64,000 nucleotides of DNA from Metabacillus lacus. Lineage in GTDB: Bacteria; Bacillota; Bacilli; Bacillales; Bacillaceae. The DNA lies in the NCBI RefSeq assembly GCF_009674805.1, contig NZ_WKKI01000016.1, positions 1 through 64,000 of the forward strand, written 5' to 3'. Below the pieces are notes generated by a model. That model did no database searches, had not been told where the DNA came from, and saw only the letters and a program-made list of their open reading frames with translations. The position numbers and the translations under genes were made by a program. This document shows, piece after piece, positions 55,520 to 64,000 of this stretch; the stretch's first letter is position 1, and every line of letters starts with the position of its first letter.

Positions 55520-55664
55520 CTATTATTATAACAATTAAATATAAAATAATAACTCTACAGCTAAGAAAGGAGGTTGTTTCCCCTTCAGCAGCGTATGAGT
55601 GCAGATACCTGACTCTCTCCATAAAAGGGAGCAATGCTCTAAATCCAACATACTATTTAATGCG

Positions 55665-55698
55665 CTAAAAAAGGTGCCCCGCTTGAGCGGAACACCTT
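55665..55698 (-). terminator. Terminator of the ArsR-type regulator gene
   Basis: Minus-strand stem AAGGTGTTCCGC/GCGGGGCACCTT with a four-base loop and a T run. It separates the regulator from the transport operon. Confidence 0.85.
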
Positions 55699-55747
55699 GG
55701 ATTATCCCGATAAACACCTGTTTTACAGGTCCTACCGATAAAAAACT

Positions 55748-56671
55748 CTACTCATTATTCACGAGAGAATACTTGATGTTCATCAAAAGATCCTGCTCGT
55801 AGTTGCCGAACCGGGAACCAAAAAGATTCATTCCTCCCGCGTTCTGTGCATCTTTTTTTATACCAAGTTTTAATGAAATATAAGGCTGCCCTAGCAGCTT
55901 CAAATCATCGATTGTGGTATCAGATATTTTCACACCATCAATAAAGCTGCCCGCTTTGCTGATTTTCCACTTTTTCAATAAACCAAACTGTGTGTTATGA
56001 GTTTCCCACCAGCTTGGAGTTAGAAATCCCCGCTCTCCTCCAAAATCTCCAGGTGATGTCCAAGTACCGATTTCTTTCTCATTAATCACCAGCGAGATAT
56101 CTGAAGGCCAATCCATTTTATGATAGGGCGCTTCAGAACAGAGCTCCGCCGAAAAGTTCAATTCATCAATCTGCACTCCGTAAGGTATCCTGTTAGGAAA
56201 TCGATACTCCACAAACCCGGATCTGAACCAGATCAGCTGCGCATCTTTATGTTCCGGCTCATAGAAAGAGCGGGGGTCATCCAATATATGAATGATGCCG
56301 CTGTCACTCAGCAGCCCGCAGGAAGGCTCTGCTTCACAGCTGACGTACTCTCCAATTGGCATCTCTACTGTTACTGAATCTTCATTTATTTGTTTTGGTT
56401 CTTCCAGATTAATGATGATCCGGTCGTAAAGTCTGCTGTTAATCTTCTGACTCCCCCTGCCGGGAACCATTTCTGTACTGATTAACCCGCTGTCCTCGAG
56501 CTTCTTCACATAAACTGCAGCCGTTGAAAACGGTACTTCCAGCTTTTCTGATAATTCGTTCACATTCCTGGGACCTTCCGCCAGAATCTCGATTATTTTC
56601 ATTCTTTGCTCATGACCTAATGCTTTACATATTTCTATAGCATCCTGTAAGGTAAGCTGTAATGTTCTCAA
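55748..56671 (-). CDS. ArsR-type HTH regulator with large C-terminal domain
   Basis: A 307-residue transcription factor. The winged helix (about 8-90) reads ICKALGHEQRMKIIEILAEG then NVNELSEKLEVPFSTAAVYV. Ordinary ArsR proteins end near 100-120 residues. Here about 200 more follow, rich in aromatics and beta-strand-like (IWFRSGFVEYRFPN, WWETHNTQFG), which may bind a sugar. It lies upstream of and parallel to the transport/GH operon but ends at its own terminator. A role as its regulator is inferred from position. Confidence 0.85.
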   Translation of the reverse strand: MRTLQLTLQDAIEICKALGHEQRMKIIEILAEGPRNVNELSEKLEVPFSTAAVYVKKLEDSGLISTEMVPGRGSQKINSRLYDRIIINLEEPKQINEDSVTVEMPIGEYVSCEAEPSCGLLSDSGIIHILDDPRSFYEPEHKDAQLIWFRSGFVEYRFPNRIPYGVQIDELNFSAELCSEAPYHKMDWPSDISLVINEKEIGTWTSPGDFGGERGFLTPSWWETHNTQFGLLKKWKISKAGSFIDGVKISDTTIDDLKLLGQPYISLKLGIKKDAQNAGGMNLFGSRFGNYEQDLLMNIKYSLVNNE

Positions 56672-56774
56672 GTGCTACGTACCCCTTCACTTTTTATTAC
56701 ATATTTTATTGTTATAAAGATTATCTTCCATCGCTTTCTTAATGTCAAGATGTGTAATAAAAAACCTCAGTATG

Positions 56775-57005
56775 TTAATCTTCATCCTTTACATCAATAT
56801 CTTCAGGAAGGGGTTCACTCATTACCTCTTCAACAAGTTTTTTGTATTTTTCCACCTGTTCCAGATGTGTGTTGAATTGTTCTTTGTACAGCAGATATTG
56901 GTCCCCATCATATACCGCTCGAAAACGTTTTTGCTGTATGCATGTTTTTATATAATCTTCAGTAAGATTGAGATATTCAGCTGCTTCTTTAATCGTTAAG
57001 TACAT
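56775..57005 (-). CDS. Small excisionase-type helix-turn-helix protein
   Basis: 76 residues. The N-terminal MYLTIKEAAEYLNLTEDYIK matches the HTH_17/excisionase fold used by Xis and many small Bacillus regulators. A charged helix follows, with the acidic tail EDIDVKDED. AAGGAG lies seven bases before the ATG. No integrase or phage gene is near, so an excision role is unlikely. It is divergent from the CstA-type gene. Confidence 0.82.
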   Translation of the reverse strand: MYLTIKEAAEYLNLTEDYIKTCIQQKRFRAVYDGDQYLLYKEQFNTHLEQVEKYKKLVEEVMSEPLPEDIDVKDED

Positions 57006-57204
57006 AACCTGCTCCTTTTGTTACGTTTATTTTCCCATATTGTAGCACAGGTGAGATTTCTTCAGGAATCAGAAGCTACGGAGGGGTTAATCGCTTCCAT
57101 AAACTTATTATTTAAATTTTTCTGAATTTTTGTTTTATTACTTCTCTCATTCTGTTAAAATGTTTCATATTCAGTTTATACATATGGAAAGGGAGGCAGC
57201 CACT

Positions 57205-58638
57205 ATGATTACTTTTATCGGAGCACTTATATTATTACTTCTTGGCTATGCACTATATTCAAAATTCGTTGAGCGTGTATTTGTCATCAATGATGCCAAC
57301 CCCACACCTGCTTATACAAAACGGGACAATTTTGATTTTGTTCCTATGAGCTGGTGGAAGGGAAGTCTGATTCAGTTATTAAATATTGCCGGGCTTGGTC
57401 CTATTTACGGAGCAATCCTCGGCGCACTATATGGTCCGGTTGCTTTTATCTGGATTGTCATCGGCTGTATCTTTGCAGGTGCTGTTCATGACTATTTTTC
57501 AGGGATGCTGTCCATGCGCCATAATGGAGAACAATATCCATCAGTAGTTGGCCGCTATCTGGGGAAAAACGTTCAGAGATTTATCAGCGTAGTTTCCCTT
57601 GTTTTGATGATCCTGGTTGCAGCTGCGTTTACGGCCGGCCCTGCACAGCTGATTGCCCAGCTGACTCCGTTAAGCTTTGTCGCTGCGCTGCTTTTAATAT
57701 TTGGCTACTTTGTTCTGGCTACCGTCCTGCCAGTAAATAGAATCATCGGAAAAATTTATCCTGTTTTTGGAGCCATTCTTTTGTTTATGGCCTTTTCAAT
57801 TGGAGCTGCTCTTTTGTTTTCCGATCGTACCATTCCCAACTTGACGCTGTCCAATCTTCATCCCGGAGACCTGCCGATTTGGCCGCTGCTGATGGTGACC
57901 ATCTCCTGCGGGGCGATTTCAGGCTTTCATTGCACGCAAAGTCCTATCATTGCTCGTACGATGAAGAAGGAATCAGACGGCAGAAAAATCTTTTATGGCG
58001 CCATGATTACTGAAGGTGTTATTGCCCTGATATGGGCGGCGGCGGGGATGACTTTCTTCAATGGTACTCTCGGCCTTCAGGAAGCTCTTGCAGCAGGAGG
58101 TCCTTCAGGCGTAGTCAATGAAATTTCGACAACCTTGCTCGGAACACTCGGCGGCATTCTTGCCATCTTAGGCGTCATTATCCTCCCGATTACAACAGGC
58201 GATACAGCACTGCGTTCATCCCGGATGATTTTATCGGAGTCTCTGGGCAAGTTTTGGTCTATGGAAGGCAAAGGAAAAGTTCTTTTGATTACATTGGCGG
58301 TATCTGTGCCTGCGTTATTCCTGGCCACCATCGACTACACATTTTTGTGGAGATATGTCGGCTGGACAAACCAGCTTGTAGCTACAGTGATGCTGTGGAC
58401 TGCGACCATTTATCTTCTCAAAAACAAAAAACTCCACTGGATCAGCGGGATTCCCGCCATGTTTATGACAGCGGTTGTATGCACATATATCTTTTATGCA
58501 CCTGAAGGACTGGGATTGCCGTACGGGCTGTCTGCAGCGATAGGTTTAAGTCTTACCGCGGCCGTGCTGGCATGGTACATTTTCCAAATTATCAAACACA
58601 GCCGGAAAACAACAGAATACCATCATGATGCAGCTTAA
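57205..58638 (+). CDS. CstA-family carbon starvation / pyruvate-type transporter (short form)
   Basis: A polytopic membrane protein of 477 residues with more than ten hydrophobic segments. Family signatures are visible: LNIAGLGPIYGAILGALYGP, GAVHDYFSGMLSMRHNG, and GFHCTQSPIIARTM. E. coli CstA and BtsT import pyruvate or peptides. CstA proteins are usually about 600-700 residues, so this is a short type. I chose the ATG at 57205, since GGGAGG lies eight bases upstream; the frame stays open 25 codons further without a site. A terminator follows. Confidence 0.92.
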   Translation: MITFIGALILLLLGYALYSKFVERVFVINDANPTPAYTKRDNFDFVPMSWWKGSLIQLLNIAGLGPIYGAILGALYGPVAFIWIVIGCIFAGAVHDYFSGMLSMRHNGEQYPSVVGRYLGKNVQRFISVVSLVLMILVAAAFTAGPAQLIAQLTPLSFVAALLLIFGYFVLATVLPVNRIIGKIYPVFGAILLFMAFSIGAALLFSDRTIPNLTLSNLHPGDLPIWPLLMVTISCGAISGFHCTQSPIIARTMKKESDGRKIFYGAMITEGVIALIWAAAGMTFFNGTLGLQEALAAGGPSGVVNEISTTLLGTLGGILAILGVIILPITTGDTALRSSRMILSESLGKFWSMEGKGKVLLITLAVSVPALFLATIDYTFLWRYVGWTNQLVATVMLWTATIYLLKNKKLHWISGIPAMFMTAVVCTYIFYAPEGLGLPYGLSAAIGLSLTAAVLAWYIFQIIKHSRKTTEYHHDAA

Positions 58639-58645
58639 TAGTCTG

Positions 58646-58674
58646 GAGAGGAAATTTATTCCTCTCTCTTTTTT
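58646..58674 (+). terminator. Terminator of the CstA-type gene
   Basis: Stem GAGAGGAA/TTCCTCTC with a five-base loop and a run of Ts. Confidence 0.88.
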
Positions 58675-58761
58675 TGCTGTTTTTTTCTGCAGTAATGTAC
58701 CCCTTCCCTCTTGGGCGCATATACATATTGGGCAAAGTAACCGATAGAGCGGGTGATATTC

Positions 58762-59460
58762 ATGAGCATTACAATTGTTCAGGGAAGTAATCATAAGTTG
58801 GAGCCGGCATATATCAATATTGTTATTGATGTGATCAGAGCTTTCACCGTAGCACATTATGCCTTTCTGCGCGGTGCTAAAGAAATACAGCTCGTTAACA
58901 CGGTTGAAGCTGCCAAGAAAGCGAAAGAGGCTGATTCTGAGCTTATGCTGGCAGGAGAAGTGAAGGGGCTGCCTATTCAAGGCTTTGACCTTGATAACTC
59001 TCCCCACGGCCTTCAGCAAAGAAACGTAGAAAATAAGATCCTTATACAAAAAACAACCAATGGCGTCAAAGCTGCTTTGAATTCTCTAGCTGCAGAGCAC
59101 ATTTTGGTCACAGGCTATTCCAATGCAAAAACAACAGCAGAGTATGCAAAAAGGCTGCTTTCGGAGACTGGAGAAAATGCTTCCGTTCATCTTATCGCCT
59201 CTCACCCTTCAGGAGACGACGATTTGGCTTGTGCACTGTATATAAAGGGAATCCTTGAGGGCAGCTTTTCCCCTTCACAAACAGAAACTGAGGAAAGAAT
59301 ACTTCACAGCTCTGCAGCGGAAAAATTTCATGACAAACTGCAGCCAGCTTTTTGCCGGGAGGACATTCAGCTATGTGCTGCAGAACTGAAATCTGACTTT
59401 GTCATGAAAATCAGCCCGGCATCAGGGGACCGGCCAAAAATCTGGAGGGTGAATGTATGA
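58762..59460 (+). CDS. comB: 2-phosphosulfolactate phosphatase
   Basis: Removes phosphate from 2-phosphosulfolactate to give sulfolactate. The 232 residues show the ComB pattern: NIVIDVIRAFTVAHYAFLRG, MLAGEVKGLPIQGFDLDNSP and TTNGVKAALN. The B. subtilis homologue is YitC. In Bacillus, sulfolactate is an abundant spore component; elsewhere it is a coenzyme M precursor. I use the ATG at 58762, with GGGTGAT six bases upstream, instead of the GTG at 58753. It is the first gene of a three-gene operon and overlaps comA by four bases. Confidence 0.92.
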   Translation: MSITIVQGSNHKLEPAYINIVIDVIRAFTVAHYAFLRGAKEIQLVNTVEAAKKAKEADSELMLAGEVKGLPIQGFDLDNSPHGLQQRNVENKILIQKTTNGVKAALNSLAAEHILVTGYSNAKTTAEYAKRLLSETGENASVHLIASHPSGDDDLACALYIKGILEGSFSPSQTETEERILHSSAAEKFHDKLQPAFCREDIQLCAAELKSDFVMKISPASGDRPKIWRVNV

Positions 59461-60248
59461 ATGACTTTCAATTAATCCTGCCAGCCCGAACAGTTAAACC
59501 CCGGAAGCAAGGATTAACCATCCTGATTGATAATGGATATCCCATCCAATATTTTCGAGATGTGATGAAAAGTGCCCAGCCCCTTGTGGATTTCGTGAAA
59601 TTCGGCTGGGGGACAGCGTTGGTTACGCCATCTCTCGAAAGGAAGATTCAGTGCCTGCAGGAACTGAACATTCGATACTTTTTTGGCGGAACATTATTTG
59701 AAAAATTTGCAAGCCAGGGAAAAGAAGACTCTTTCTATCACTTTTGCAAAAAGCATAGCTGCACTTATATTGAAATATCAAACGGTACAATTGATCTCAG
59801 CAACAGAGAAAAAGCACAATTTATTAAAGAATTTTCTAGAGAATTTACTGTTTTCAGCGAGGTCGGATTCAAAGACAGCGAAAAATCTGAGCAGCTGAGC
59901 ACCAGTGAGTGGATGGAATTTATCAGGGAGGATGTAGAAGCAGGTGCTGCTAAAGTGATGACAGAGGCACGGGAAGGCGGAACAAGCGGTATTTGTACGT
60001 CCACTGGCAAAGTGAAGCTGGATATAATTGATAAGATTCTGGGTTCTGACATCAATCTTAGCACAATGATCTTTGAAGCACCCAATAAGCAGCTGCAAAC
60101 CCTTTTTATTGAGCTGGCTGGTGCAAATGTAAATCTGGCAAACATATCTTTTGGTGACATTATTTCTTTGGAAACTCTAAGGCTTGGGCTTCGCTCAGAT
60201 ACGTTTTTTCTAGCAAACAAGGAGGTTCACTATGAGAGAAACAAATAA
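59457..60248 (+). CDS. comA: Phosphosulfolactate synthase
   Basis: Adds sulfite to phosphoenolpyruvate to give phosphosulfolactate, the step before ComB. The 263 residues contain VDFVKFGWGTALVT, the EVGFKDSEKSEQLS segment and VMTEAREGGTSGICT, which are typical of this small TIM-barrel family. The B. subtilis homologue is YitD. Its ATGA overlap with the comB stop codon shows translational coupling. The 3' end overlaps the VOC gene by 17 bases. Confidence 0.93.
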   Translation: MNDFQLILPARTVKPRKQGLTILIDNGYPIQYFRDVMKSAQPLVDFVKFGWGTALVTPSLERKIQCLQELNIRYFFGGTLFEKFASQGKEDSFYHFCKKHSCTYIEISNGTIDLSNREKAQFIKEFSREFTVFSEVGFKDSEKSEQLSTSEWMEFIREDVEAGAAKVMTEAREGGTSGICTSTGKVKLDIIDKILGSDINLSTMIFEAPNKQLQTLFIELAGANVNLANISFGDIISLETLRLGLRSDTFFLANKEVHYERNK

Positions 60249-60630
60249 AGTTTTTCACTTAGCCATACCGTGCAAGGATCTTGATGAAACTGCAGCATAC
60301 TACGAGGGGCTGGGCTGCAGGCTTGCCAGAAGATATGCGGACAGAGTCACCTTCGACTTTTTCGGCGACCAGCTTGTATGCCATCTCAATCCTGATGAAA
60401 TAGATGCAGAGCCTAAAATGTACCCGCGTCATTTTGGCGTAACATTTACAAACATCGGGGAATTTAATGACCTGCTGGAATGGGCGCTGAAAAAGGATCT
60501 TCCTTTCTTTCAAAAACCAATGCTCCGTTTTGAAGGGAGAAAGGAAGAGCATATCACGTTCTTTCTAATCGATCCTGCTAATAATTTGCTGGAATTCAAA
60601 TATTATAATGATGCGGAAATGGTTTATTAA
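60232..60630 (+). CDS. VOC-family protein (glyoxalase/dioxygenase fold)
   Basis: 132 residues of the vicinal oxygen chelate fold. It has a beta-alpha-beta-beta-beta start with His in FHLAIPCKDLDETAAYYEGL and a second half with PRHFGVTF and ITFFLIDPANNLLEFKYYND. The candidate metal ligands are the N-terminal His, the His in the second half and the late Glu. AAGGAGG precedes the ATG, inside comA. Being third in the sulfolactate operon, it may act on a related acid or protect the pathway; the reaction is unknown. Confidence 0.9.
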   Translation: MRETNKVFHLAIPCKDLDETAAYYEGLGCRLARRYADRVTFDFFGDQLVCHLNPDEIDAEPKMYPRHFGVTFTNIGEFNDLLEWALKKDLPFFQKPMLRFEGRKEEHITFFLIDPANNLLEFKYYNDAEMVY

Positions 60631-60646
60631 TACGGAAAATCTGTAA

Positions 60647-60681
60647 AGAGTTATCCAGAGTATGCTGGGTGCTCTTTTTTT
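60647..60681 (+). terminator. Terminator of the sulfolactate operon
   Basis: Imperfect stem AGAG..CCAG/CTGG..CTCT followed by a run of Ts. Confidence 0.7.
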
Positions 60682-60696
60682 GGCCAGTCTGCCATA

Positions 60697-60743
60697 AGAA
60701 AAAAGACCCCAAGAGCTGCTGGACACCAGCACTTGAGATCTTA
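60697..60743 (-). terminator. Terminator of the xpaC-yaaN operon
   Basis: Minus-strand stem from AAGATCTCAAG.GCTGG to CCAGCAGCTCTTGGGGTCTT with a three-base loop, then TTTTTT. Confidence 0.82.
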
Positions 60744-60753
60744 TTTTCCCCAA

Positions 60754-61923
60754 TTAATCTTCCTTGATCTGCAGCAGCTTTTGTCTCAAATCGTTTTCCA
60801 TACTGCTTAACTCCAGCTCCGCCTGGCGCCTCTTGCTGCGCCCCTCTTCCTGAATCCGGAGCGTTTCTTCCAGAGTAGTCACCAGGCTCTCCTGTGTTTT
60901 CTTTAAAGTTTCAATATCAATCAGGCCGCGCTCATTTTCACGTGCCGTTTCAATTGTATTGGTCTTCAGCATTTCTGCATTTTTCAGCAGAAGGTCATTC
61001 GTTGTTTTCGCAACTGCCTTCTGTGCTTCAACTGCATGCCGCTGCCTGATTAAAGTCAGCGCAATTGCCACCTGGTTTTTCCAAAGAGGGATGGCTGTCA
61101 TGATAGACGATTGAATTTTCTCTGCCAGTGCCTGATTGGTGTTTTGAATCAGCCGTATTTGCGGTGCGCTTTGGATGGTCATTTCCCGGCTGAGCTTTAA
61201 ATCGTGAATGCGTTTATCCAGTCTGTCAGCAAATTGAATCATATCGTTGACTTCCTGAAATTTCATCTGATCATTTGTTGTTTCAGCCTGTTTTCTAAGC
61301 TCCGGGATCACGTTGTCATTCAATTCTTCCAGCTTCAGTTCACCCGCAGCAATATACACGTTCAGCGCCTGAAAATAATCCTTATTGTGCTCATACAGCT
61401 TTTCCAGCATGTCGACATCTGACAGAAGCACATTTTTGCTGCGTACAAGCTTAACGCTGATCCGCTCAATCTGCGCTCCTGTTTTTTGATATTTAGACAT
61501 GACTTCCTGAATGGAACCGGAAATCTTGCCGAACATTCTTGAGATAAGTGTGCGCTTGTCTGTACTTAGTTCGTCCGGGTTTACTTCATTGAGCTTTTTC
61601 ATCAGTTCATTAATGATTTCACCGATTTCCCCTACATCTTCTTTCTGTACATGCTCCAGCATATTATGGGAAAAAGAAAGCAGCTTGGACTGTGCAGGGG
61701 TTCCATAGGAAATCATCGCCTGGTGGTCAGCCGGATCAATCTGCCTGGCCAGCTGGTATGCTTTTTCCTTATTTTCCTCAGGAAGAACATCAATGAGTCT
61801 AAGCTTCTTTTCCTGTTTTCCCTCTGTCTTTAGTTCCGGCAGAGCACTGCTGCTGCCAAACGGATCAGCGAGCAAGTCATCCATCAGATTGGAAGATTGT
61901 TCTTTATATTGATTGCTGCTCAT
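60754..61923 (-). CDS. yaaN: TelA/KlaA-family toxic anion resistance protein (YaaN-like)
   Basis: A 389-residue, almost wholly helical, charged cytoplasmic protein of the TelA family. Segments such as [20 protein letters not shown] and [20 protein letters not shown] are characteristic. Plasmid TelA/KlaA is linked to tellurite resistance; the chromosomal Bacillus homologue YaaN has no settled role. I chose the ATG at 61923, with AGGAG six bases upstream. The gene starts one base after the xpaC stop codon, and the xpaC-yaaN order is as in B. subtilis. Confidence 0.9.
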   Translation of the reverse strand: MSSNQYKEQSSNLMDDLLADPFGSSSALPELKTEGKQEKKLRLIDVLPEENKEKAYQLARQIDPADHQAMISYGTPAQSKLLSFSHNMLEHVQKEDVGEIGEIINELMKKLNEVNPDELSTDKRTLISRMFGKISGSIQEVMSKYQKTGAQIERISVKLVRSKNVLLSDVDMLEKLYEHNKDYFQALNVYIAAGELKLEELNDNVIPELRKQAETTNDQMKFQEVNDMIQFADRLDKRIHDLKLSREMTIQSAPQIRLIQNTNQALAEKIQSSIMTAIPLWKNQVAIALTLIRQRHAVEAQKAVAKTTNDLLLKNAEMLKTNTIETARENERGLIDIETLKKTQESLVTTLEETLRIQEEGRSKRRQAELELSSMENDLRQKLLQIKED

Positions 61924-61924
61924 A

Positions 61925-62587
61925 TTATCTCCTGCCTTCATCTAGATATTTCGTCCTTTCACTTGTTTTCGATATAGCATTTCTAGCTACATCAATTTCA
62001 AAATGAAGTTCGTCTACATCGTTTGCAATTACCTGCTGAAGATCCTTTTCAATTGAGTATTGAAGGTCACCCAATGTTTTTTTCGTATGAATAAGCGACT
62101 CTTTCAGTTCCAGTGATTTCTTTGGCTGATTGGATAGAAAAGCATATTTCTCCGCAAGCTCAACAGCAGAGTCCAAATGGGAAAAATAAAATCTTTCAGC
62201 CTGATAAAAGCGCTTCGGTTCATTTTTCGTCAGTACATAAATCTTTCGTGCCACTTTCACCAGCTCGAGCCTTTGCTTAATGGATCCAATATCTCTCATG
62301 CTAAATAAAGACTTGTTCAATCTGAATAGTTTCCCTTTTGCTTCAGTTAAGTTTCTCTTTATATATTTATATTCCTTGCGGGTCAGCCCATGTTTTTTTA
62401 AAAACCGGTAGCTGCCGGCCGCTGAAAGTATTCCGTAAACACCCAGACCTGCACCTGCTGCAATGGCAGTCGAGAAGAAAAAGGGCTGTCCGTATGCGAA
62501 CATGCTGACAAGCCAGACAGTGGTGGTAACAGGCACTGCAACAAAAACCGCCGTTAGAAAAGCAATCATTTTGGAGATGTGAAACAC
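61925..62587 (-). CDS. xpaC: XpaC-family membrane protein
   Basis: 220 residues. Two hydrophobic segments lie in the N-terminal third (about 7-32 and 36-57), followed by a long helical cytoplasmic part ([39 protein letters not shown]). This is the 5-bromo-4-chloroindolyl phosphate hydrolysis protein family, named from a B. subtilis plate phenotype and not a proven enzyme. The GTG at 62587 is nearly on top of its GAAGGG site, and the ATG at 62569 is far from it, so the start is uncertain. It leads the operon with yaaN. Confidence 0.88.
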   Translation of the reverse strand: MFHISKMIAFLTAVFVAVPVTTTVWLVSMFAYGQPFFFSTAIAAGAGLGVYGILSAAGSYRFLKKHGLTRKEYKYIKRNLTEAKGKLFRLNKSLFSMRDIGSIKQRLELVKVARKIYVLTKNEPKRFYQAERFYFSHLDSAVELAEKYAFLSNQPKKSLELKESLIHTKKTLGDLQYSIEKDLQQVIANDVDELHFEIDVARNAISKTSERTKYLDEGRR

Positions 62588-62776
62588 CCCTTCTTTTAGT
62601 TCTTACCCTATATACGGGCGAGTATCTTAATAGTTTCATTTTACTCGATATATTCACCTATTTCTAACAATACACCACAAACAGCATTTTCTCTATTGGC
62701 CAGGAAACGTAATAGCATCTAGGGCTTGAGGCGTAGACGGCATCATCCATGCCTGCTCAAGCTAAATAAAAGTATA

Positions 62777-62812
62777 TAAAAAGACCCTCTTCATGCTGTG
62801 AACAGAGTCTTC
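62777..62812 (-). terminator. Terminator of the desKR operon
   Basis: Minus-strand arms AAGACTCT and AGGGTCTT around an inner loop, followed by TTTTT. Confidence 0.7.
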
Positions 62813-62822
62813 TCATGCTGTG

Positions 62823-63422
62823 TTATTTAAACCACCCTTTTTCCTTTGACTGGGTGATAGCTTCAATGCGATTTGTAACCTCAAGTTTATCCAGAATAAC
62901 AGAAATATAGTTGCGGACAGTCCCCGTTTTTAAGCTGAGCATTTCTGCAATTTCTTTTGTATTTTTCCCGTCCGCTACAAGCTCTAATACTTCTCTTTCT
63001 CTCTCCGTCAAAGGATTTTCTTCACTGTAAATATCTTCAATCAGCTCTGGAGCATATATTCTGTTGCCGTTCATCACACTGCGGATGGAGCTTGCAAGCT
63101 CCTCACTTGGGCTGTCTTTCAGCAGATAGGCACTCACGCCCGCTTTTAATGCTCTTTGAAAATACCCGGTTCTGGCAAAAGTGGTCAGGATGATCACCTT
63201 GCAGCCCGTTCCCCTTAACTCCTCAGCTGCTTCCAGTCCGGTTTTTCCCGGCATCTCGATATCCATGATGCAAACATCAGGCTGATATTTACGCACAAGT
63301 TCAGTTGCTTCTTCCCCGTTAGATGCTTTGCCCACTACTTCCATATCCTCCTCGAGATTAAGAAGGGAACCTATTGCACCAAGCAGCAGCTGTTGATCCT
63401 CAGCAATGACTATTGAAATCAT
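62823..63422 (-). CDS. desR: Response regulator DesR, NarL/LuxR type
   Basis: A 199-residue regulator with a receiver domain (acidic pocket near the N-terminus, phospho-Asp in PDVCIMDIEMPGKTGLEAAE at about 54, Thr in ILTTFA, Lys in YLLKDSPSEE). The LuxR-type helix-turn-helix reads LTEREREVLELVADGKNTKE. The sequence is very close to DesR of B. subtilis, which activates the fatty-acid desaturase gene des at low temperature. GGAGG precedes the ATG. It starts 11 bases after desK. Confidence 0.95.
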   Translation of the reverse strand: MISIVIAEDQQLLLGAIGSLLNLEEDMEVVGKASNGEEATELVRKYQPDVCIMDIEMPGKTGLEAAEELRGTGCKVIILTTFARTGYFQRALKAGVSAYLLKDSPSEELASSIRSVMNGNRIYAPELIEDIYSEENPLTEREREVLELVADGKNTKEIAEMLSLKTGTVRNYISVILDKLEVTNRIEAITQSKEKGWFK

Positions 63423-63433
63423 AAAATATCCTC

Positions 63434-64000
63434 CTACTCCTTCTGTTTGACATCGTTTGGAACTCTTATGACCAGTTTTGTTCCGTTATCGATATGGAGC
63501 TCAAGACTCCCATTCACAAATTCAAGTCTTTCCTTCATTCCTTCAAGGCCATGCCCCCTGTGGATCCTGTCAGCTTCCTTGAAAGTACCGTTGTCCCCTA
63601 TGCTGATCACTACTTCTTTCCAGGTCTGATCAATGTTAAATTCGCAGCGGTCAGCTCCACTGTGCTTCACAATGTTCGTCACAGCTTCCTTCAAACACAT
63701 GCTGAGTATATTTTCGGTCAGCAGTGATACATTCTTTAACTTACCAACATGCAGCCCGGAATATTGAATTTGCGCAGCCTTTAAAATCTGTTGTACTAAA
63801 ATCACTTCTTCCTCAAGGCGTATGCCCCTCATGGAAGACACCATTTTTCTTACTTCATTCAAAGCAGTCCTTGCCGTTTGCTGAACATCCTTCAGCTCAT
63901 TTTTGGCCTGCTCAGGATGTTTATGAATCAGCTTTCTGGCCAAATCACTTTTCAGCCCGATTAATGACAGCTTTTGGCCCAGTGTATCATGAAGATCACG
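63434..64000 (-). CDS. desK: Sensor histidine kinase DesK, C-terminal part (cut by window edge)
   Basis: The last 189 codons, open through the right edge. The H-box RDLHDTLGQKLSLIGLKSDL (HisKA_3 type) sits at the very edge, followed by the dimerising helices and the HATPase domain with CLKEAVTNIVKHS, ISIGDNGTF and GHGLEGMKERLEF. This kinase type and its pairing with DesR identify DesK, which senses membrane thickness and fluidity through N-terminal membrane segments. Those segments lie beyond 64000. An ATG at 63943 lies inside the gene and is not its start. Confidence 0.93.
   Translation of the reverse strand, partial: RDLHDTLGQKLSLIGLKSDLARKLIHKHPEQAKNELKDVQQTARTALNEVRKMVSSMRGIRLEEEVILVQQILKAAQIQYSGLHVGKLKNVSLLTENILSMCLKEAVTNIVKHSGADRCEFNIDQTWKEVVISIGDNGTFKEADRIHRGHGLEGMKERLEFVNGSLELHIDNGTKLVIRVPNDVKQKE

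Noticed and set aside
55535-55717. 60-residue minus-strand protein between the regulator and the transport operon
   Set aside because: It contains the regulator's terminator hairpin and lacks a ribosome site.
56775-57005. Prophage excisionase marking an integrated element
   Set aside because: The fold is excisionase-like, but no integrase, attachment-site duplication or phage gene is seen within the window.
59765-60220. 151-residue minus-strand frame opposite comA
   Set aside because: A Ser-rich antisense frame, explained by the codons of comA.

Overview
The window looks like chromosomal DNA of a spore-forming, low-to-moderate GC member of the Bacillaceae (Bacillus/Metabacillus type). The evidence is AGGAGG-type ribosome binding sites, frequent TTG/GTG starts, DesK/DesR, XpaC-YaaN, CstA, a MalL-length oligo-1,6-glucosidase, ComA/ComB sulfolactate genes, a YocH-like LysM-3D protein and an argCJBD-carAB-argF gene order. 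No rRNA, tRNA, prophage, intact insertion sequence or CRISPR array is visible. The right edge cuts desK.

Layout. 0.4-5.6 kb: DEAD-box RNA helicase, penicillin-acylase-family Ntn hydrolase, EamA transporter and an orphan 153-residue protein. 5.7-6.3 kb: a 94-bp tandem array. 6.3-11.5 kb: a nuclease-like/XPD-type helicase, then a LacI-glucosidase operon with a readable promoter and operator. 11.6-21.3 kb: LysM-3D cell-wall protein, MFS transporter, orphan PAS histidine kinase, a 247-bp tandem repeat, a membrane chemoreceptor and a heterodimeric ABC exporter. 21.5-22.4 kb: seventeen copies of a 52-bp hairpin repeat. 22.4-24.6 kb: small stress or membrane genes, two of them very short. 24.7-29.2 kb: a two-gene exopolysaccharide module, made of a GH8 hydrolase and a 1105-residue fusion of a GH18-like domain, a NodB deacetylase and a GT2 synthase. 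30.0-32.7 kb: a TPR plus dynamin-like GTPase.

33.4-45.7 kb holds the complete arginine pathway from the acetylated intermediates to arginine on one strand (argC-J-B-D-carA-carB-argF-argG-argH). A pair of ARG boxes lies exactly over the argC promoter, and more boxes lie in front of argG. An amidase follows. 47.4-48.5 kb is a composite repeat field. 48.5-56.7 kb is a carbohydrate-use locus: ArsR-type regulator, solute-binding protein, two permeases, GH2, GH43 and aldose 1-epimerase. It has no ATPase of its own and has a candidate cre site behind its promoter. 56.8-64.0 kb: small HTH protein, short CstA-type transporter, sulfolactate operon (comB-comA-VOC), xpaC-yaaN and desR-desK.

No obvious defence island is present. 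The least explained material is the GH18-like/NodB/GT2 plus GH8 module, the TPR-GTPase, and the dense population of intergenic palindromic repeats: at least five different families within 64 kb, two of them in large tandem arrays.
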